Shown here: positions 1 through 8,460 of the stretch, piece after piece
Layout of the letters: every line of letters begins with the position of its first letter
Numbering within the stretch: position 1 is the first letter of the stretch
DNA from: Roseiarcus sp963761435
GTDB lineage: Bacteria; Pseudomonadota; Alphaproteobacteria; Rhizobiales; Beijerinckiaceae
Reading direction: 5' to 3'
Assembly: GCA_963761435.1 (NCBI GenBank)
Contig: CAVXHJ010000010.1
Span: 186,001 to 250,000, forward strand
Length of the DNA: 64,000 nucleotides
The notes under the pieces: generated by a model
The model's database searches: none
What the model was told of the DNA's origin: nothing
What the model saw: only the letters and a program-made list of their open reading frames with translations
Position numbers and translations under genes: made by a program

Positions 1-2211
1 CCGCATCGCGGCTTGAAGAAAGGCCATCTCGAGTTCGAGCTTCACGGCGAGAAACTCGAGGGTCGCTGGCATTTGGTCAAACTACGCGCCAAACCGCGCG
101 AGAAGCGCGAGAACTGGCTCCTGATCAAGGGCGACGATGAATTCGCGCGCCCCGCCGAAGCCCCGGATATCCTTGAAGAGCGGCCGGAGTCGGTGAAGAC
201 CGGCCGGTCGATCGACGACGTCGCAGGCGAGCCCCCAGGCTGGTCGTCAAAGACGGGACGCATCAGGCAAGCCGGCGACGCCCGAGCCCCAGCCAAGCCG
301 AGCGCCGCTAGGCGAAAGCGGGTGGCGGTGGATCCGTCGGGTGTCGAGGGCGCGGTCAAAGCCCCCCTGCCCGGCTTCGTCGAACCGATGCTGGCGGCGC
401 TGGCGAAGTCCCCGCCCGCCGGCGACCGCTGGCTACACGAGGTCAAATTCGACGGCTATCGGCTTCAGACGCAAATCGCGGACGGCCGGGCCACGCTTTG
501 GACCCGTACCGGGCTCGATTGGACGGAGAAATTCGGCGGCGCCATTCAGGCGGCGGCTCGCGACCTTCCTCTGGGCGAGGCCTTGCTCGACGGCGAGCTC
601 GTGGTCGAGAACGAGAGCGGCGTTTCCGAGTTCTCGCTCTTGCAAGCGGACCTCAGCGACGGGCGTCGCGACCGATTTGTATACTACGCTTTCGATTGCC
701 TCTATCTCGACGGATACGACCTGCGCCAAGTCGCGCTCGTCCGCCGCAAGGAGATTCTCAGCCGCCTGATCGGAACCCGGGGCGGGGTCGTGCGCTACTC
801 TTCGCACTTCGAGGAGGACGGCCGGTTGGTGCTGCCGCGCGCCTGCGCGCTCGGTCTTGAAGGCATCATCTCGAAGCTCAGCCGATCGGCCTATGCCTCC
901 GGCCGCGGCAAGAGTTGGATCAAGTGCAAATGCTCTGCCCGGCAGGAATTCGTCATCGCCGGCTATGTTCCCTCGACGACCGGGCGGAAGGCGATCGGCT
1001 CACTGGCCCTGGGCGTCTATGAGAAAAAGGCGCTTCGATATGTCGGCCGCGTCGGGACCGGCTTTTCCTCAGGGGTCGCCGAGGGGCTCTTTTCCCGGCT
1101 CGAAGCGATGCGCATTTCGTCAAGTCCGTTCGCCGGCCGCCTCAACGCGAACGAAGCCCGCGGCGTTCGCTTCGTCAGGCCGGAGCTCGCGGCGGAAGTC
1201 GATTTCCGCGGCTGGACCGCGGACGGCCTCTTGCGCCAGGCGTCGTTCCAAGGCTTGCGCGACGACAAGCCAGCGCGCGAGATTGTCCGCGAGTCGGCCA
1301 TGACCTCCTCCGCCGCACCAGAACGCCCCAAAAGCAGCGTGACGCTGACCCACCCCGATCGCGTCTACTGGCCTGACGTCGGCGTCACCAAGGAAGGCCT
1401 CGCCAATTATTACGCCGAGGCTTGGCCATATATGAAACCCTTCATCGTCGGCCGGGCGCTGGCGCTTGTGCGCTGCCCTGACGGGATCGGCGGACAATCG
1501 TTCTTCCAGAAGCATGCCTGGAAGGGCCTCAATCGCAACATCGTGCTCGTCAAGGATCCGGCGGAACCGGAAGCGCTGATCAGCATTCGCGACTTCGACG
1601 GGCTGATGGCGCTCGTGCAGTCGGCAGCGCTGGAAATCCATCCCTGGGGGTCGACAGTCGCAGACTGGGAACGCCCGGACATGATTGTGATGGATCTCGA
1701 TCCAGGCGAGGACGTGGCTTGGACTTCGGTGATCGCCGCGGCGGAGGAGGTTCGCGCTCGACTGAAGAGCGCGGGCCTGGCGGCGTTCGTGAAGACATCG
1801 GGCGGCAAGGGGCTGCATGTCGTCGCTCCAGTCAAGCCGAAGGCGGATTGGCCGGCTGTCAAGGCTTTCACGAAACTGATCGCCGATTCAATGTCGGCGG
1901 ACAGTCCTGAGCGCTTCGTCTCGACGATTCCGAAGGCGCGGAGACATGGCAAGATCCTTATCGACTACCTGCGCAACCAGCGCGGCATGACCGCCGTCGC
2001 CCCCTACTCCACCCGCGCCCGCCCGGGCGCCCCGGTTTCCATGCCGCTTGGCTGGGATGAGCTCGCGCCGGAAATCGGACCGGCCTATTTCACCGTCCGC
2101 AACACGCCTGTGCGGCTATCCTCGCTTGCCGCCGATCCGTGGGCGGATTTTCGCGCCGCCGCAGCGCCCCTCGAGGCGCAGAGGACGCCCAGGACCGTCC
2201 GCAAGCGCTGA
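1..2211 (+). CDS. ligD: ATP-dependent DNA ligase LigD, 5' truncated by window edge
   Basis: Multidomain end-joining enzyme that trims, fills and seals double-strand breaks held by Ku. The frame is open from base 1, so the true start lies outside the window and most of the N-terminal 3'-phosphoesterase domain is missing; only its end (GHLEFELHGEKLEGRWHLV) remains. A linker rich in basic residues follows. The ATP-dependent ligase domain covers about 350-1250, with the adenylation motif KFDGYR whose Lys is encoded at 445-447. The C-terminal primase/polymerase domain covers about 1320-2190, with the metal-binding motif DLDPG near 1693 and TSGGKGLHV near 1795. Domain order PE-Lig-Pol is the Pseudomonas type. 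It converges on ku, with 11 bases between the stop codons, which strongly supports a joint role in NHEJ. Confidence 0.95.
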   Translation, partial: PHRGLKKGHLEFELHGEKLEGRWHLVKLRAKPREKRENWLLIKGDDEFARPAEAPDILEERPESVKTGRSIDDVAGEPPGWSSKTGRIRQAGDARAPAKPSAARRKRVAVDPSGVEGAVKAPLPGFVEPMLAALAKSPPAGDRWLHEVKFDGYRLQTQIADGRATLWTRTGLDWTEKFGGAIQAAARDLPLGEALLDGELVVENESGVSEFSLLQADLSDGRRDRFVYYAFDCLYLDGYDLRQVALVRRKEILSRLIGTRGGVVRYSSHFEEDGRLVLPRACALGLEGIISKLSRSAYASGRGKSWIKCKCSARQEFVIAGYVPSTTGRKAIGSLALGVYEKKALRYVGRVGTGFSSGVAEGLFSRLEAMRISSSPFAGRLNANEARGVRFVRPELAAEVDFRGWTADGLLRQASFQGLRDDKPAREIVRESAMTSSAAPERPKSSVTLTHPDRVYWPDVGVTKEGLANYYAEAWPYMKPFIVGRALALVRCPDGIGGQSFFQKHAWKGLNRNIVLVKDPAEPEALISIRDFDGLMALVQSAALEIHPWGSTVADWERPDMIVMDLDPGEDVAWTSVIAAAEEVRARLKSAGLAAFVKTSGGKGLHVVAPVKPKADWPAVKAFTKLIADSMSADSPERFVSTIPKARRHGKILIDYLRNQRGMTAVAPYSTRARPGAPVSMPLGWDELAPEIGPAYFTVRNTPVRLSSLAADPWADFRAAAAPLEAQRTPRTVRKR

Positions 2212-2222
2212 CCCAGGCGCCC

Positions 2223-3029
2223 TCACGAACGCGCTTTCAGCTTCTTGCCGGCGGCGATGCTTCGGCGCAGCGCGTCCATGATGTTGATGACGTTGCTCGG
2301 CGGCTCAGCCTCGGCCCTCGGTTTCGCGGCCTTTTTCGCGCCCTTCTTCTTTGCCGCGATGATGTCGAGCAACCGGGCCTGCACGGGATCGGCGACCATC
2401 TCGGGACTCCAGGCCTTCTTCCGCGACTTGATGAGGTCGCCGATCAGGCGCATGAGCTCCGGGTCAGGCTTTACCTCGCGGATCGGGGCGAAATATTCGC
2501 CCGCATCGCGCACTTCATCGCCAAACCGCAGCGTCCACAACACAATTCCGCTGTCGCGCGGCTTCAGGATCACCGCCCGTTCGCGGCGGTTGAGGACGAG
2601 CCGCGACACGCCGACCATCGCGGTCGCGCGCATCGCGTCGCGTATGACGCAATAGGCTTCCTCGCCGACCGGATCGTCGGGCGTCACGTAATAGGGCGCG
2701 TCGTACCAGACCCAGTCGATGCTGTCGGCGGCGACGAAACTCTCGATGTCGATGGTGCGGGCGCTTTCGAGCGCTATCGAATCCAATTCGTCATCCTCGA
2801 GCAGGACATAGTCCTGCTCGCCGCGAGCGTAGCCCTTGACCTCGTCGTCTTCGCTCACCGGCCGGCCCGTTTCAGCGTCCACGGATTGGGTGACGATTCG
2901 GTTGCCCGTCTGGCAATTCAATATGTGGAACCGAACCTTCTCCTCCTCGCTCGTCGCGGGCGTCATGGCCACCGGGCAGGTGACCAGGGAGAGCTTCATG
3001 TACCCTTTCCAGAATGGGCGCGGGGCCAT
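2223..3029 (-). CDS. ku: Non-homologous end joining protein Ku
   Basis: A homodimeric ring protein that threads onto DNA double-strand ends and recruits LigD. The 268-residue product matches the usual bacterial Ku length and opens with the family-typical PFWKGYMKLSLVTCPVAM. The core beta-barrel is followed by a Lys/Ala-rich C-terminal tail (KKKGAKKAAKPRAEAEPP). I chose the ATG at 3029 because GGAAGG lies 8 bases upstream; a GTG two codons earlier is possible but too close to that site. The reading frame stays open far upstream over the next gene, but that stretch is the wrong frame of the SRAP gene. Its partner ligD converges on it. Confidence 0.95.
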   Translation of the reverse strand: MAPRPFWKGYMKLSLVTCPVAMTPATSEEEKVRFHILNCQTGNRIVTQSVDAETGRPVSEDDEVKGYARGEQDYVLLEDDELDSIALESARTIDIESFVAADSIDWVWYDAPYYVTPDDPVGEEAYCVIRDAMRATAMVGVSRLVLNRRERAVILKPRDSGIVLWTLRFGDEVRDAGEYFAPIREVKPDPELMRLIGDLIKSRKKAWSPEMVADPVQARLLDIIAAKKKGAKKAAKPRAEAEPPSNVINIMDALRRSIAAGKKLKARS

Positions 3030-3127
3030 TGACACATCCTTCCCTCGGCCGTGGCGCGGCTTTCCGCGGCGCTGGCGATTTTCAAACGCGCTCGCCCATC
3101 CGCCGTTCCGCGGCGCGGGTTCAATCC

Positions 3128-3778
3128 TCAGGCGGCGGCGCCATCCTCTTTCTCGCCCTGAGCGACGATGGCGAGGGCGTCGTCGGGCAGCGGCCTCTGC
3201 AGCGTGAGCGCGGCGGGCGTCTCCCCTTCGAGCCAAAGATCGACCTCCGCCGGCGTCGTCAGAATGACCGGCATCGCCTGGGGGTGGATCGGCGCGACGA
3301 TCGCGTTGGCCTCGGTCGTGAGAAGCCCATAGAGCTGGTGTTCGCCCGAGACCGGCGCGCTTTTCGGGCCGCGTACGCCCCGCCAGCCAGTCCATAGGCC
3401 GGCAAAGGCGAACAGCGGCCGGTCCTCCCCAAGCGCAAACCAGGTCGGGGTCTTGCGCGGCTTGGTGTCGGCGTATTCGCAGAACGAGGTCGCCGGCACG
3501 ATGCAGCGGCTTCGCGCCCCGAGCCATCCGCGCCAGTGCGGGCTCGCCACATTGCGGATGTTGGTCACCGGCTGGCCGCCGAATTGCGGCGGCCCGGGCA
3601 TGCCCCACCTTGCCGTGACCAGCTCGCGCTCGCCATCCGCCCCTCGCCGCACGATCGGCGCGAGCTGATCGGGAAAGATCCCAGGAAACAGCGGCAGGTT
3701 GCCGGTGCGGTCGTGTTTGACGCTGAACAGATCGCGGATCGCCGACTGGCCCTTGGTCAGGCTGTAGAGATTGCACAT
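3128..3778 (-). CDS. SOS response-associated peptidase (SRAP/HMCES/YedK family)
   Basis: The family makes a covalent thiazolidine cross-link with abasic sites in single-stranded DNA, shielding them from cleavage. The product is 216 residues if started at the ATG at 3778. That start puts the catalytic Cys at position 2 (MCNLYS), which the chemistry requires after Met removal, so the longer upstream start is rejected. Other active-site residues are visible: N73 in TNIRN, E101 in CEYAD and H165 in IHPQAMPVIL. It lies about 100 bases upstream of ku on the same strand, so the three genes form a DNA-repair cluster with ligD. Confidence 0.93.
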   Translation of the reverse strand: MCNLYSLTKGQSAIRDLFSVKHDRTGNLPLFPGIFPDQLAPIVRRGADGERELVTARWGMPGPPQFGGQPVTNIRNVASPHWRGWLGARSRCIVPATSFCEYADTKPRKTPTWFALGEDRPLFAFAGLWTGWRGVRGPKSAPVSGEHQLYGLLTTEANAIVAPIHPQAMPVILTTPAEVDLWLEGETPAALTLQRPLPDDALAIVAQGEKEDGAAA

Positions 3779-3842
3779 GGGGCGTCCATTACGCCGCACC
3801 GCGCCGCGCGCGCAATGAGACGGCTTGACGGGGCAGCGCAGC

Positions 3843-5009
3843 TCACCCCACCGGCATCCGGCTCTCGACCAGTTCGACCCAGTAGGATGCGCCGGCCGGA
3901 ATCACCTCGTCGTTGAAATCGTAAGCGGGATGATGAAGGCCCGCGCCTTCGCCCGCGCCGACCTGGATATACGCGCCCGGACAGGCCTCGAGCATATAGG
4001 CGAAGTCCTCGCCGCCCATGACCGCCGTCGCCTGAGGATCGACCGACGCCGAGACTCTCCGCGCCGCCTCGACGGCGAAACCGGTCTCCGCCTCGTGATT
4101 GACCATCGCCGGATAGCCGGGCTGCCAGACCATCTCGACCCGCCCGCCGAAGACCGCCGCGGTATGAGCCGCGATCGCCTTGACCCGCGCTTCCGCCTGC
4201 GTCCTCAGCTCGGAATCGAAAGTCCGCACGGTGCCACGCAATTCGACCGTCTCGGGGATGACGTTATAGGCGTCGGTCGCGGTGCGGAAGCTGGTGACGG
4301 AGACGACGAGCGAATGCATCGGATCGGCGTTGCGCGAGACGATCGATTGCAGCGCCAATACGAGATGGCTGGCGATGAGCGTCGGGTCGATCGTCGCGTG
4401 GGGTCGCGCCGCGTGGCCTCCACGTCCGATGACACTGATGGTGAATGTATCGGTCGCCGCATAGAACGGGCCGGGCCGGATGGCGAAAGAGCCCAGAGGC
4501 CGGCCGGGCGCGTTGTGCATGCCGTAGACCTCGCGGATGCGGAAACGGTCGATCAACCCGTCGTCGACCATTGCTTTGCCGCCCGCCCCGCCTTCCTCCG
4601 CCGGCTGGAAGATCACCGCGGCCGCGCCGTCGAAGTTGCGGGTCTCGGCGAGATATTTGGCCGCCCCGAGCAGCATCGCGGTGTGTCCGTCGTGGCCGCA
4701 GGCGTGCATGAGTCCGGGCGTCTTCGAGGCGTAAGGCAGGCCGGTCGCTTCGATGATGGGCAGCGCATCCATGTCGGCGCGAATGCCGATGACGCGTCCG
4801 TTCGAGTCGCTCCGCCCCCGGATCAACCCGACCACCCCGATGCGCCCGATCCCCTCCTCCACCTCGTCGCAGCCGAATTCGCGCAGTTTCGCCGCGACAA
4901 TCGCGGCCGTGCGCCTGGTGTCGTAGAGGAGCTCCGGATGCTCGTGGAAATCGCGCCGCCAGGCGGCGATCTCGTCCTGCATTTCCGCAATTCGGTTCTT
5001 GATCGGCAT
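3843..5009 (-). CDS. M20D family amidohydrolase (hippurate hydrolase-like)
   Basis: A 388-residue cytoplasmic metallopeptidase-fold amidohydrolase of the M20D group (HipO, IAA-amino-acid hydrolases, N-acyl amino acid hydrolases). Visible features are the N-terminal FHEHPEL, the metal ligands C104 and H106 in HACGHDGHTAM, the acidic pair in QPAEEGG and the late GGEDFAYML. The dimerisation domain lies between them. The length is normal. No signal peptide is seen. The exact substrate cannot be read from sequence; neighbours give no help because it stands alone between DNA-repair genes and a sulfotransferase. Confidence 0.88.
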   Translation of the reverse strand: MPIKNRIAEMQDEIAAWRRDFHEHPELLYDTRRTAAIVAAKLREFGCDEVEEGIGRIGVVGLIRGRSDSNGRVIGIRADMDALPIIEATGLPYASKTPGLMHACGHDGHTAMLLGAAKYLAETRNFDGAAAVIFQPAEEGGAGGKAMVDDGLIDRFRIREVYGMHNAPGRPLGSFAIRPGPFYAATDTFTISVIGRGGHAARPHATIDPTLIASHLVLALQSIVSRNADPMHSLVVSVTSFRTATDAYNVIPETVELRGTVRTFDSELRTQAEARVKAIAAHTAAVFGGRVEMVWQPGYPAMVNHEAETGFAVEAARRVSASVDPQATAVMGGEDFAYMLEACPGAYIQVGAGEGAGLHHPAYDFNDEVIPAGASYWVELVESRMPVG

Positions 5010-5064
5010 GGCCTCGCACTCCGCTCCAACTAGGCTTGTTGTAGCAGTTCTCCAAGGTCCGTGA

Positions 5065-5886
5065 TCAGATCAGTTTCACGCTCGGGGGCAGTTGCTTCAA
5101 GTCCTCCCAGAACGCTTCCTTCTGATAGCGCGCCAGAAGGTCCGGCGGCAGGACAGGCCTGCGCTCCCGCGCCACGACCGATCGCCCGACATCATGCAGG
5201 CCGGGTGTGCCGAGGCGAAGGTCGAACTCGATCATGTCGTAATTGGGTTCGATATGCTTCGGGTCGTGCGGGTGGAGCTCTTCGCCTATGAAGCCGTAAA
5301 TGACGGCGAGCGTTCCGAGCGGATTGGCGACCAGGCTCTCGTAGCGGACGATGAGCAGCCGGTCAGCCTGCTCGCCGTAAACTGCCTCGCGCAGCGCGTT
5401 ATAGGCGAAGCCGAACATGCCGGCCGGGGACGCCAGACCCTCGACCCGAGAATAGACCGTGCCGCCGGAATCGTAACTGAAGATGCCGGAGAGCTCGAAG
5501 GCGTTGCGGCGGATGAGGCTCTCGATGCTGTTGAGGATCGAGGCCGGATTGCGGACGCAGCAAATCACTTTGGCGTCCGGAAAGAGTTCGACCAGCGCCG
5601 GAAGCTTGGTCGTCCAGCCACGGTTGGTGTCGAAGATGACGGTCTCGGGCGCAGCCTCCGAATAATAAGCGTCGAACACGCCCGTCAGCAGCCGCTTGCG
5701 GGTCTCGTTGTCGATGAACACCGAGCCTTCGTTACGAGCGCTGGTCTCGCTCAGCATCGAGCGGAACAGCTGATAGACCGGGCTGCTCATGCCGGCGGAA
5801 AACCGCGGGTTCTGCCTGAGCAGCGCGGCAAGCAGGGTCGAGCCCGAGCGCGGCAGGCCGGAAATGAAGTGGAGACGGTTGTCCAT
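5065..5886 (-). CDS. Sulfotransferase family protein
   Basis: A PAPS-dependent sulfotransferase-fold protein. The N-terminus carries the phosphosulfate-binding loop GLPRSGSTLLAALL, and RYESLVANP in the C-terminal half fits the 3'-phosphate region. The product is 273 residues from the ATG at 5886; a TTG five codons earlier is open but has no better ribosome-binding site. The group is common in alphaproteobacteria, and the acceptor is usually unknown. It sits alone, so no pathway is implied. Confidence 0.85.
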   Translation of the reverse strand: MDNRLHFISGLPRSGSTLLAALLRQNPRFSAGMSSPVYQLFRSMLSETSARNEGSVFIDNETRKRLLTGVFDAYYSEAAPETVIFDTNRGWTTKLPALVELFPDAKVICCVRNPASILNSIESLIRRNAFELSGIFSYDSGGTVYSRVEGLASPAGMFGFAYNALREAVYGEQADRLLIVRYESLVANPLGTLAVIYGFIGEELHPHDPKHIEPNYDMIEFDLRLGTPGLHDVGRSVVARERRPVLPPDLLARYQKEAFWEDLKQLPPSVKLI

Positions 5887-5953
5887 GGCGGGCAACGGCA
5901 ATCGCTATAAGGGCGGCGCGAAGCCACCCTTATAGCCTGGGCCCGAAGGCGCG

Positions 5954-6895
5954 TCAGGCCGGTGCAATCTTGCGCTTTCGCCGCAGGACCAGGCCCCCGA
6001 GGCCGGCGAAGCCCGCGAGCATCATCGCCCAGGTAGAGGGTTCGGGGACAGGGACGATGCTGATGTAGCCGTCGCCATAATTCGTCCCCGAAGCCAATAT
6101 CTGTTTGGTGAAGAGGAACGAGAGATAAGACCCGCCGCCCCCGCCGCCGTAGCCCGTAAAACCTTCTTCCATGTAGTTGCCGCCGCCGCCGCCGCCGCCG
6201 GAGAAGCCGCCGCCGCCGCCGCCGCCGTTATAGCCGCCGCCGCCTCCGCCGCCAAAGCCGCCGTACGCGTAGCCAAAACCGCCAATCGGGCCTATGCCGC
6301 CTTGGGCAGACTGGGCGCCCGCGCCATTCCCTCCGAGGCCAAGGACGCCGGTCCCGCCGCCGCCATTGCCGCCGAAGCCGACAAATGGCGCTGCGGAAGA
6401 TACGTAGGTTCCACCTTGGCCGCCGTTTCCGTTCACGCCTCCGGACCCGCCGAAAGATCCATAGCCCGCCTGGCCATTCGTCCCGGCCTGTCCGTTTCCG
6501 CCGCCGTTGACGGTGTAACCAGCGCCGCCGCCGCCGCCCGCAGCGGCACGCAAGCTTCCCCCCGACGCAAAGACGAAACTTCCGCCGCCGCCGCCGCCGC
6601 CAGAACCGTAGCCCACCGCGCCGCTATAGCCCTGCTGCGCAACAAAGAGGTACAAATTCTCGCCTGCCGTCAGGACGATATCGCCCCGGACCCCGGCGCC
6701 GAGACCGCCGGTCTCCCGGCGAGAGTTCCCGCCGCTTCCGCCGACCGCCGTGATCACGTACTCGCCGGTGACCGGGACGGTGAATTCGTAGGACCCTGGA
6801 ACATTGAAGGTCTCGGCGTCAGCGTCGGCCGCGCCTACCAGAATCGCCAGCGCCGAAGCCCCGGCAAGCAATAGAATCTTCGTTCGCCCGACCAT
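5954..6895 (-). CDS. Glycine-rich exported protein with PEP-CTERM sorting signal
   Basis: A 313-residue secreted protein. It has an N-terminal signal peptide (MVGRTKILLLAGASALAILVG, likely cut near ADADA), a short beta-rich region (SYEFTVPVTGEYVITAVGG) and then about 190 residues of low complexity that are mostly Gly, with long Gly runs. The C-terminus has the tripartite sorting tail PEPSTWAMMLAGFAGLGG followed by a basic cluster (RRKRK). Such tails are processed by an exosortase/archaeosortase in organisms that make exopolysaccharide; none is encoded in this window. The Gly runs appear on the plus strand as repeated ccg triplets near 6170-6260. Function is probably surface or biofilm matrix (inference). 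Confidence 0.85.
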   Translation of the reverse strand: MVGRTKILLLAGASALAILVGAADADAETFNVPGSYEFTVPVTGEYVITAVGGSGGNSRRETGGLGAGVRGDIVLTAGENLYLFVAQQGYSGAVGYGSGGGGGGGSFVFASGGSLRAAAGGGGGAGYTVNGGGNGQAGTNGQAGYGSFGGSGGVNGNGGQGGTYVSSAAPFVGFGGNGGGGTGVLGLGGNGAGAQSAQGGIGPIGGFGYAYGGFGGGGGGGYNGGGGGGGFSGGGGGGGNYMEEGFTGYGGGGGGSYLSFLFTKQILASGTNYGDGYISIVPVPEPSTWAMMLAGFAGLGGLVLRRKRKIAPA

Positions 6896-6962
6896 GCGCG
6901 TCCCCCGCGTTCACCGCCAGCGTTTGGAATTTGGACGCAAAAATTGACACCCGTCAAGTTCA

Positions 6963-7113
6963 TTAAAAGTGCATATGATGATGGATCGATCCCATCGGCT
7001 CGACAGGCCGGGCAAGCTTGCGCTTGCGCGCCAACGCCAGCCAGCCGAGGCCGGCGAAGCCGGCGAGCATCGTCGCCCAGGTCGAGGGTTCGGGGATGGG
7101 GACGATAGGGGGC
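6963..7113 (-). pseudogene. Orphan PEP-CTERM tail (gene remnant)
   Basis: On the minus strand from 7113 to the TAA at 6963-6965 a frame reads PIVPIPEPSTWATMLAGF and then AGLGWLALARKRKLARP, a complete PEP-CTERM sorting tail. It begins directly after the stop codon of the isoaspartate methyltransferase (7114-7116) and has no start codon, signal peptide or protein body of its own. The nucleotide sequence resembles the tail of the intact PEP-CTERM gene at 5954 but has diverged. The simplest reading is the 3' remnant of a second PEP-CTERM gene lost by deletion, or a decayed partial duplication. Confidence 0.6.
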
Positions 7114-7953
7114 CTATTGCGCCGCCTCGGTCGAGAGCGCCCATGCCGTCGCCGCGCAGCCAGTCCGATCGGCTCGGCGCGCCGCCGAAGCGCAGCGAAC
7201 GCACCTGCCCCGAGCCGCCGCGGCGGAACGCCTCATCGAGTTTTCGGCCTATTTCTGAAATCTTGCGCCCCCTCGCATGGGATGAACACGACGGCGGTCA
7301 GAAATCGCGCGGGCCAGGCATCGCCGCGCTCGGGCCGCGTGATCAGCAGCATCATGCCATTCGAGCGCGCCGCCTGAAGCGGAAACAGAAGCCGGCCGCC
7401 AACCTTGAGCGCGTCGAGCCAGGCGCGGAGCGGGTGCGAGGCGGCTGCGTTGACGTAAAGGGCGTCGGCCTCAGGAAGATCCTCGACGCCCGAGCGAGCG
7501 CGCACCTCGACCTGCGGATATTTGGCGAGATTGGCTTGCGCCCGCCCGGCGATGTTGGGCGCGATCTCGTAGGCGATTACGCGGCCTTCGGGGCCGACGA
7601 GATGGTGCGAGGATCGCGGTGTAATAGCCCGCGCCCGCGCCGATCTGGACAACCGTATCCCCCTCCCTCAGCGCGAGGGCGTCGATCGACTGCGCGTGCA
7701 GCGACGGTTGGCCGTTGTTGACGCCGCGCCCAGCGTCGATGGCGACAAGAACGTCCTCGTAGAGGCGGGCCGGATCGTCCTCGGCGACCTGACCGAAGAG
7801 GCCGCCCGAGCCGACGCGCCACGGCGGCGGACCCGCGAAATCCTCGCGCGGGACGGCGGCGAAGGCGGCTTCGATCTTGGGGTTGCTGACGCCCGCGCGG
7901 CGCACAATCTCAGCCGCGTAAGACTGCCGGCGTTTGGCGATTGCGTCAGCCAT
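7114..7953 (-). pseudogene. Protein-L-isoaspartate O-methyltransferase family, three frame breaks
   Basis: SAM-dependent methyltransferase family that repairs isoaspartyl residues. Piecing three frame changes together gives one continuous protein of about 278 residues: N-terminus MADAIAKRRQSYAAEIVRR, SAM motif VVQIGAGAGYYTAILA, then HLVGPEGRVIAYEI (break near 7604), FIPCEGAQD joined to SEIGRKLDEAFRRGG (break near 7258), and GDG joined to WALSTEAAQ and the stop at 7114 (break near 7143). Each break is cured by dropping one base. Since the protein is otherwise well preserved, insertion errors are more likely than genuine decay, but a true pseudogene cannot be excluded. Confidence 0.75.
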
Positions 7954-8073
7954 GAGATCCCGAAGCCCTGCTCGTGCTTCAGGAGAACAATACGCCGGGT
8001 TCGGCGCCGGCGCATCGGTCGTCGTCGGCCGCGGACGAGGGCCGCGGCTCGCAACGGCGCGCGCGCCCAGCGG

Positions 8074-8235
8074 TTATTTCAGCCCGGCGCCGACCTCGTT
8101 GAACACCGTGCTCACTTTGGTGCCGACGGTCTGGACCGAGGTGATGATGACGAGCGCGATCATGCTCGCGATCAGCGCATATTCGATCGCCGTCGCGCCA
8201 TGCTCGTTGCGCAGGAAATGGGCAAGGATCGCCAT
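8074..8235 (-). CDS. Flp family type IVb pilin
   Basis: A 53-residue small pilin. The N-terminal MAILAHFLRNEHG leads into the prepilin peptidase site and hydrophobic helix ATAIEYALIASMIALVIIT, with the conserved Glu at position 5 and Tyr at 6 after the expected cut. The start at 8235 has AAAGGAA about 9 bases upstream. A longer start eight codons earlier would bury that site. No tad/cpa secretion genes are next to it, so it is an isolated pilin copy that would depend on a Tad system elsewhere. Confidence 0.85.
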   Translation of the reverse strand: MAILAHFLRNEHGATAIEYALIASMIALVIITSVQTVGTKVSTVFNEVGAGLK

Positions 8236-8460
8236 CGTGTGAGTTCCTTTCAGTATCACGCGACCTCAAGGGTCGCGCTTCTCGCCTTGATGGCAGGGAA
8301 CATCGCGCCCTACGCGTTAACGAACGCCTAGGCGCAGCGGATAAACTCCAAACTCATACCGTGGTGGTTCCTGAATCGTGTTGAGCGAGGCAACGTTTTG
8401 CCGGGTTCGGCGCCTCGCCGCCCAGCCTGCCAGGCGGGAGGTCCGCAAGCCTTGTGGAGC
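8236..8460. other. Intergenic region between pilin and parC
   Basis: About 225 bases between the pilin start and the parC stop. It holds the pilin ribosome-binding site and probably its promoter. A TTAAC motif (near 8316) lies about 80 bases upstream of the pilin. No gene is seen. Confidence 0.4.

Noticed and set aside
2223..3776. Long 517-codon frame through ku and upstream
   Set aside because: Everything upstream of the ATG at 3029 is the wrong frame of the SRAP gene; the Ku family start and a good ribosome-binding site are at 3029.
6170..6610. Repeated ccg triplets resembling a microsatellite or repeat array
   Set aside because: They are Gly codons on the minus strand within the PEP-CTERM protein gene; there are no regular spacers.
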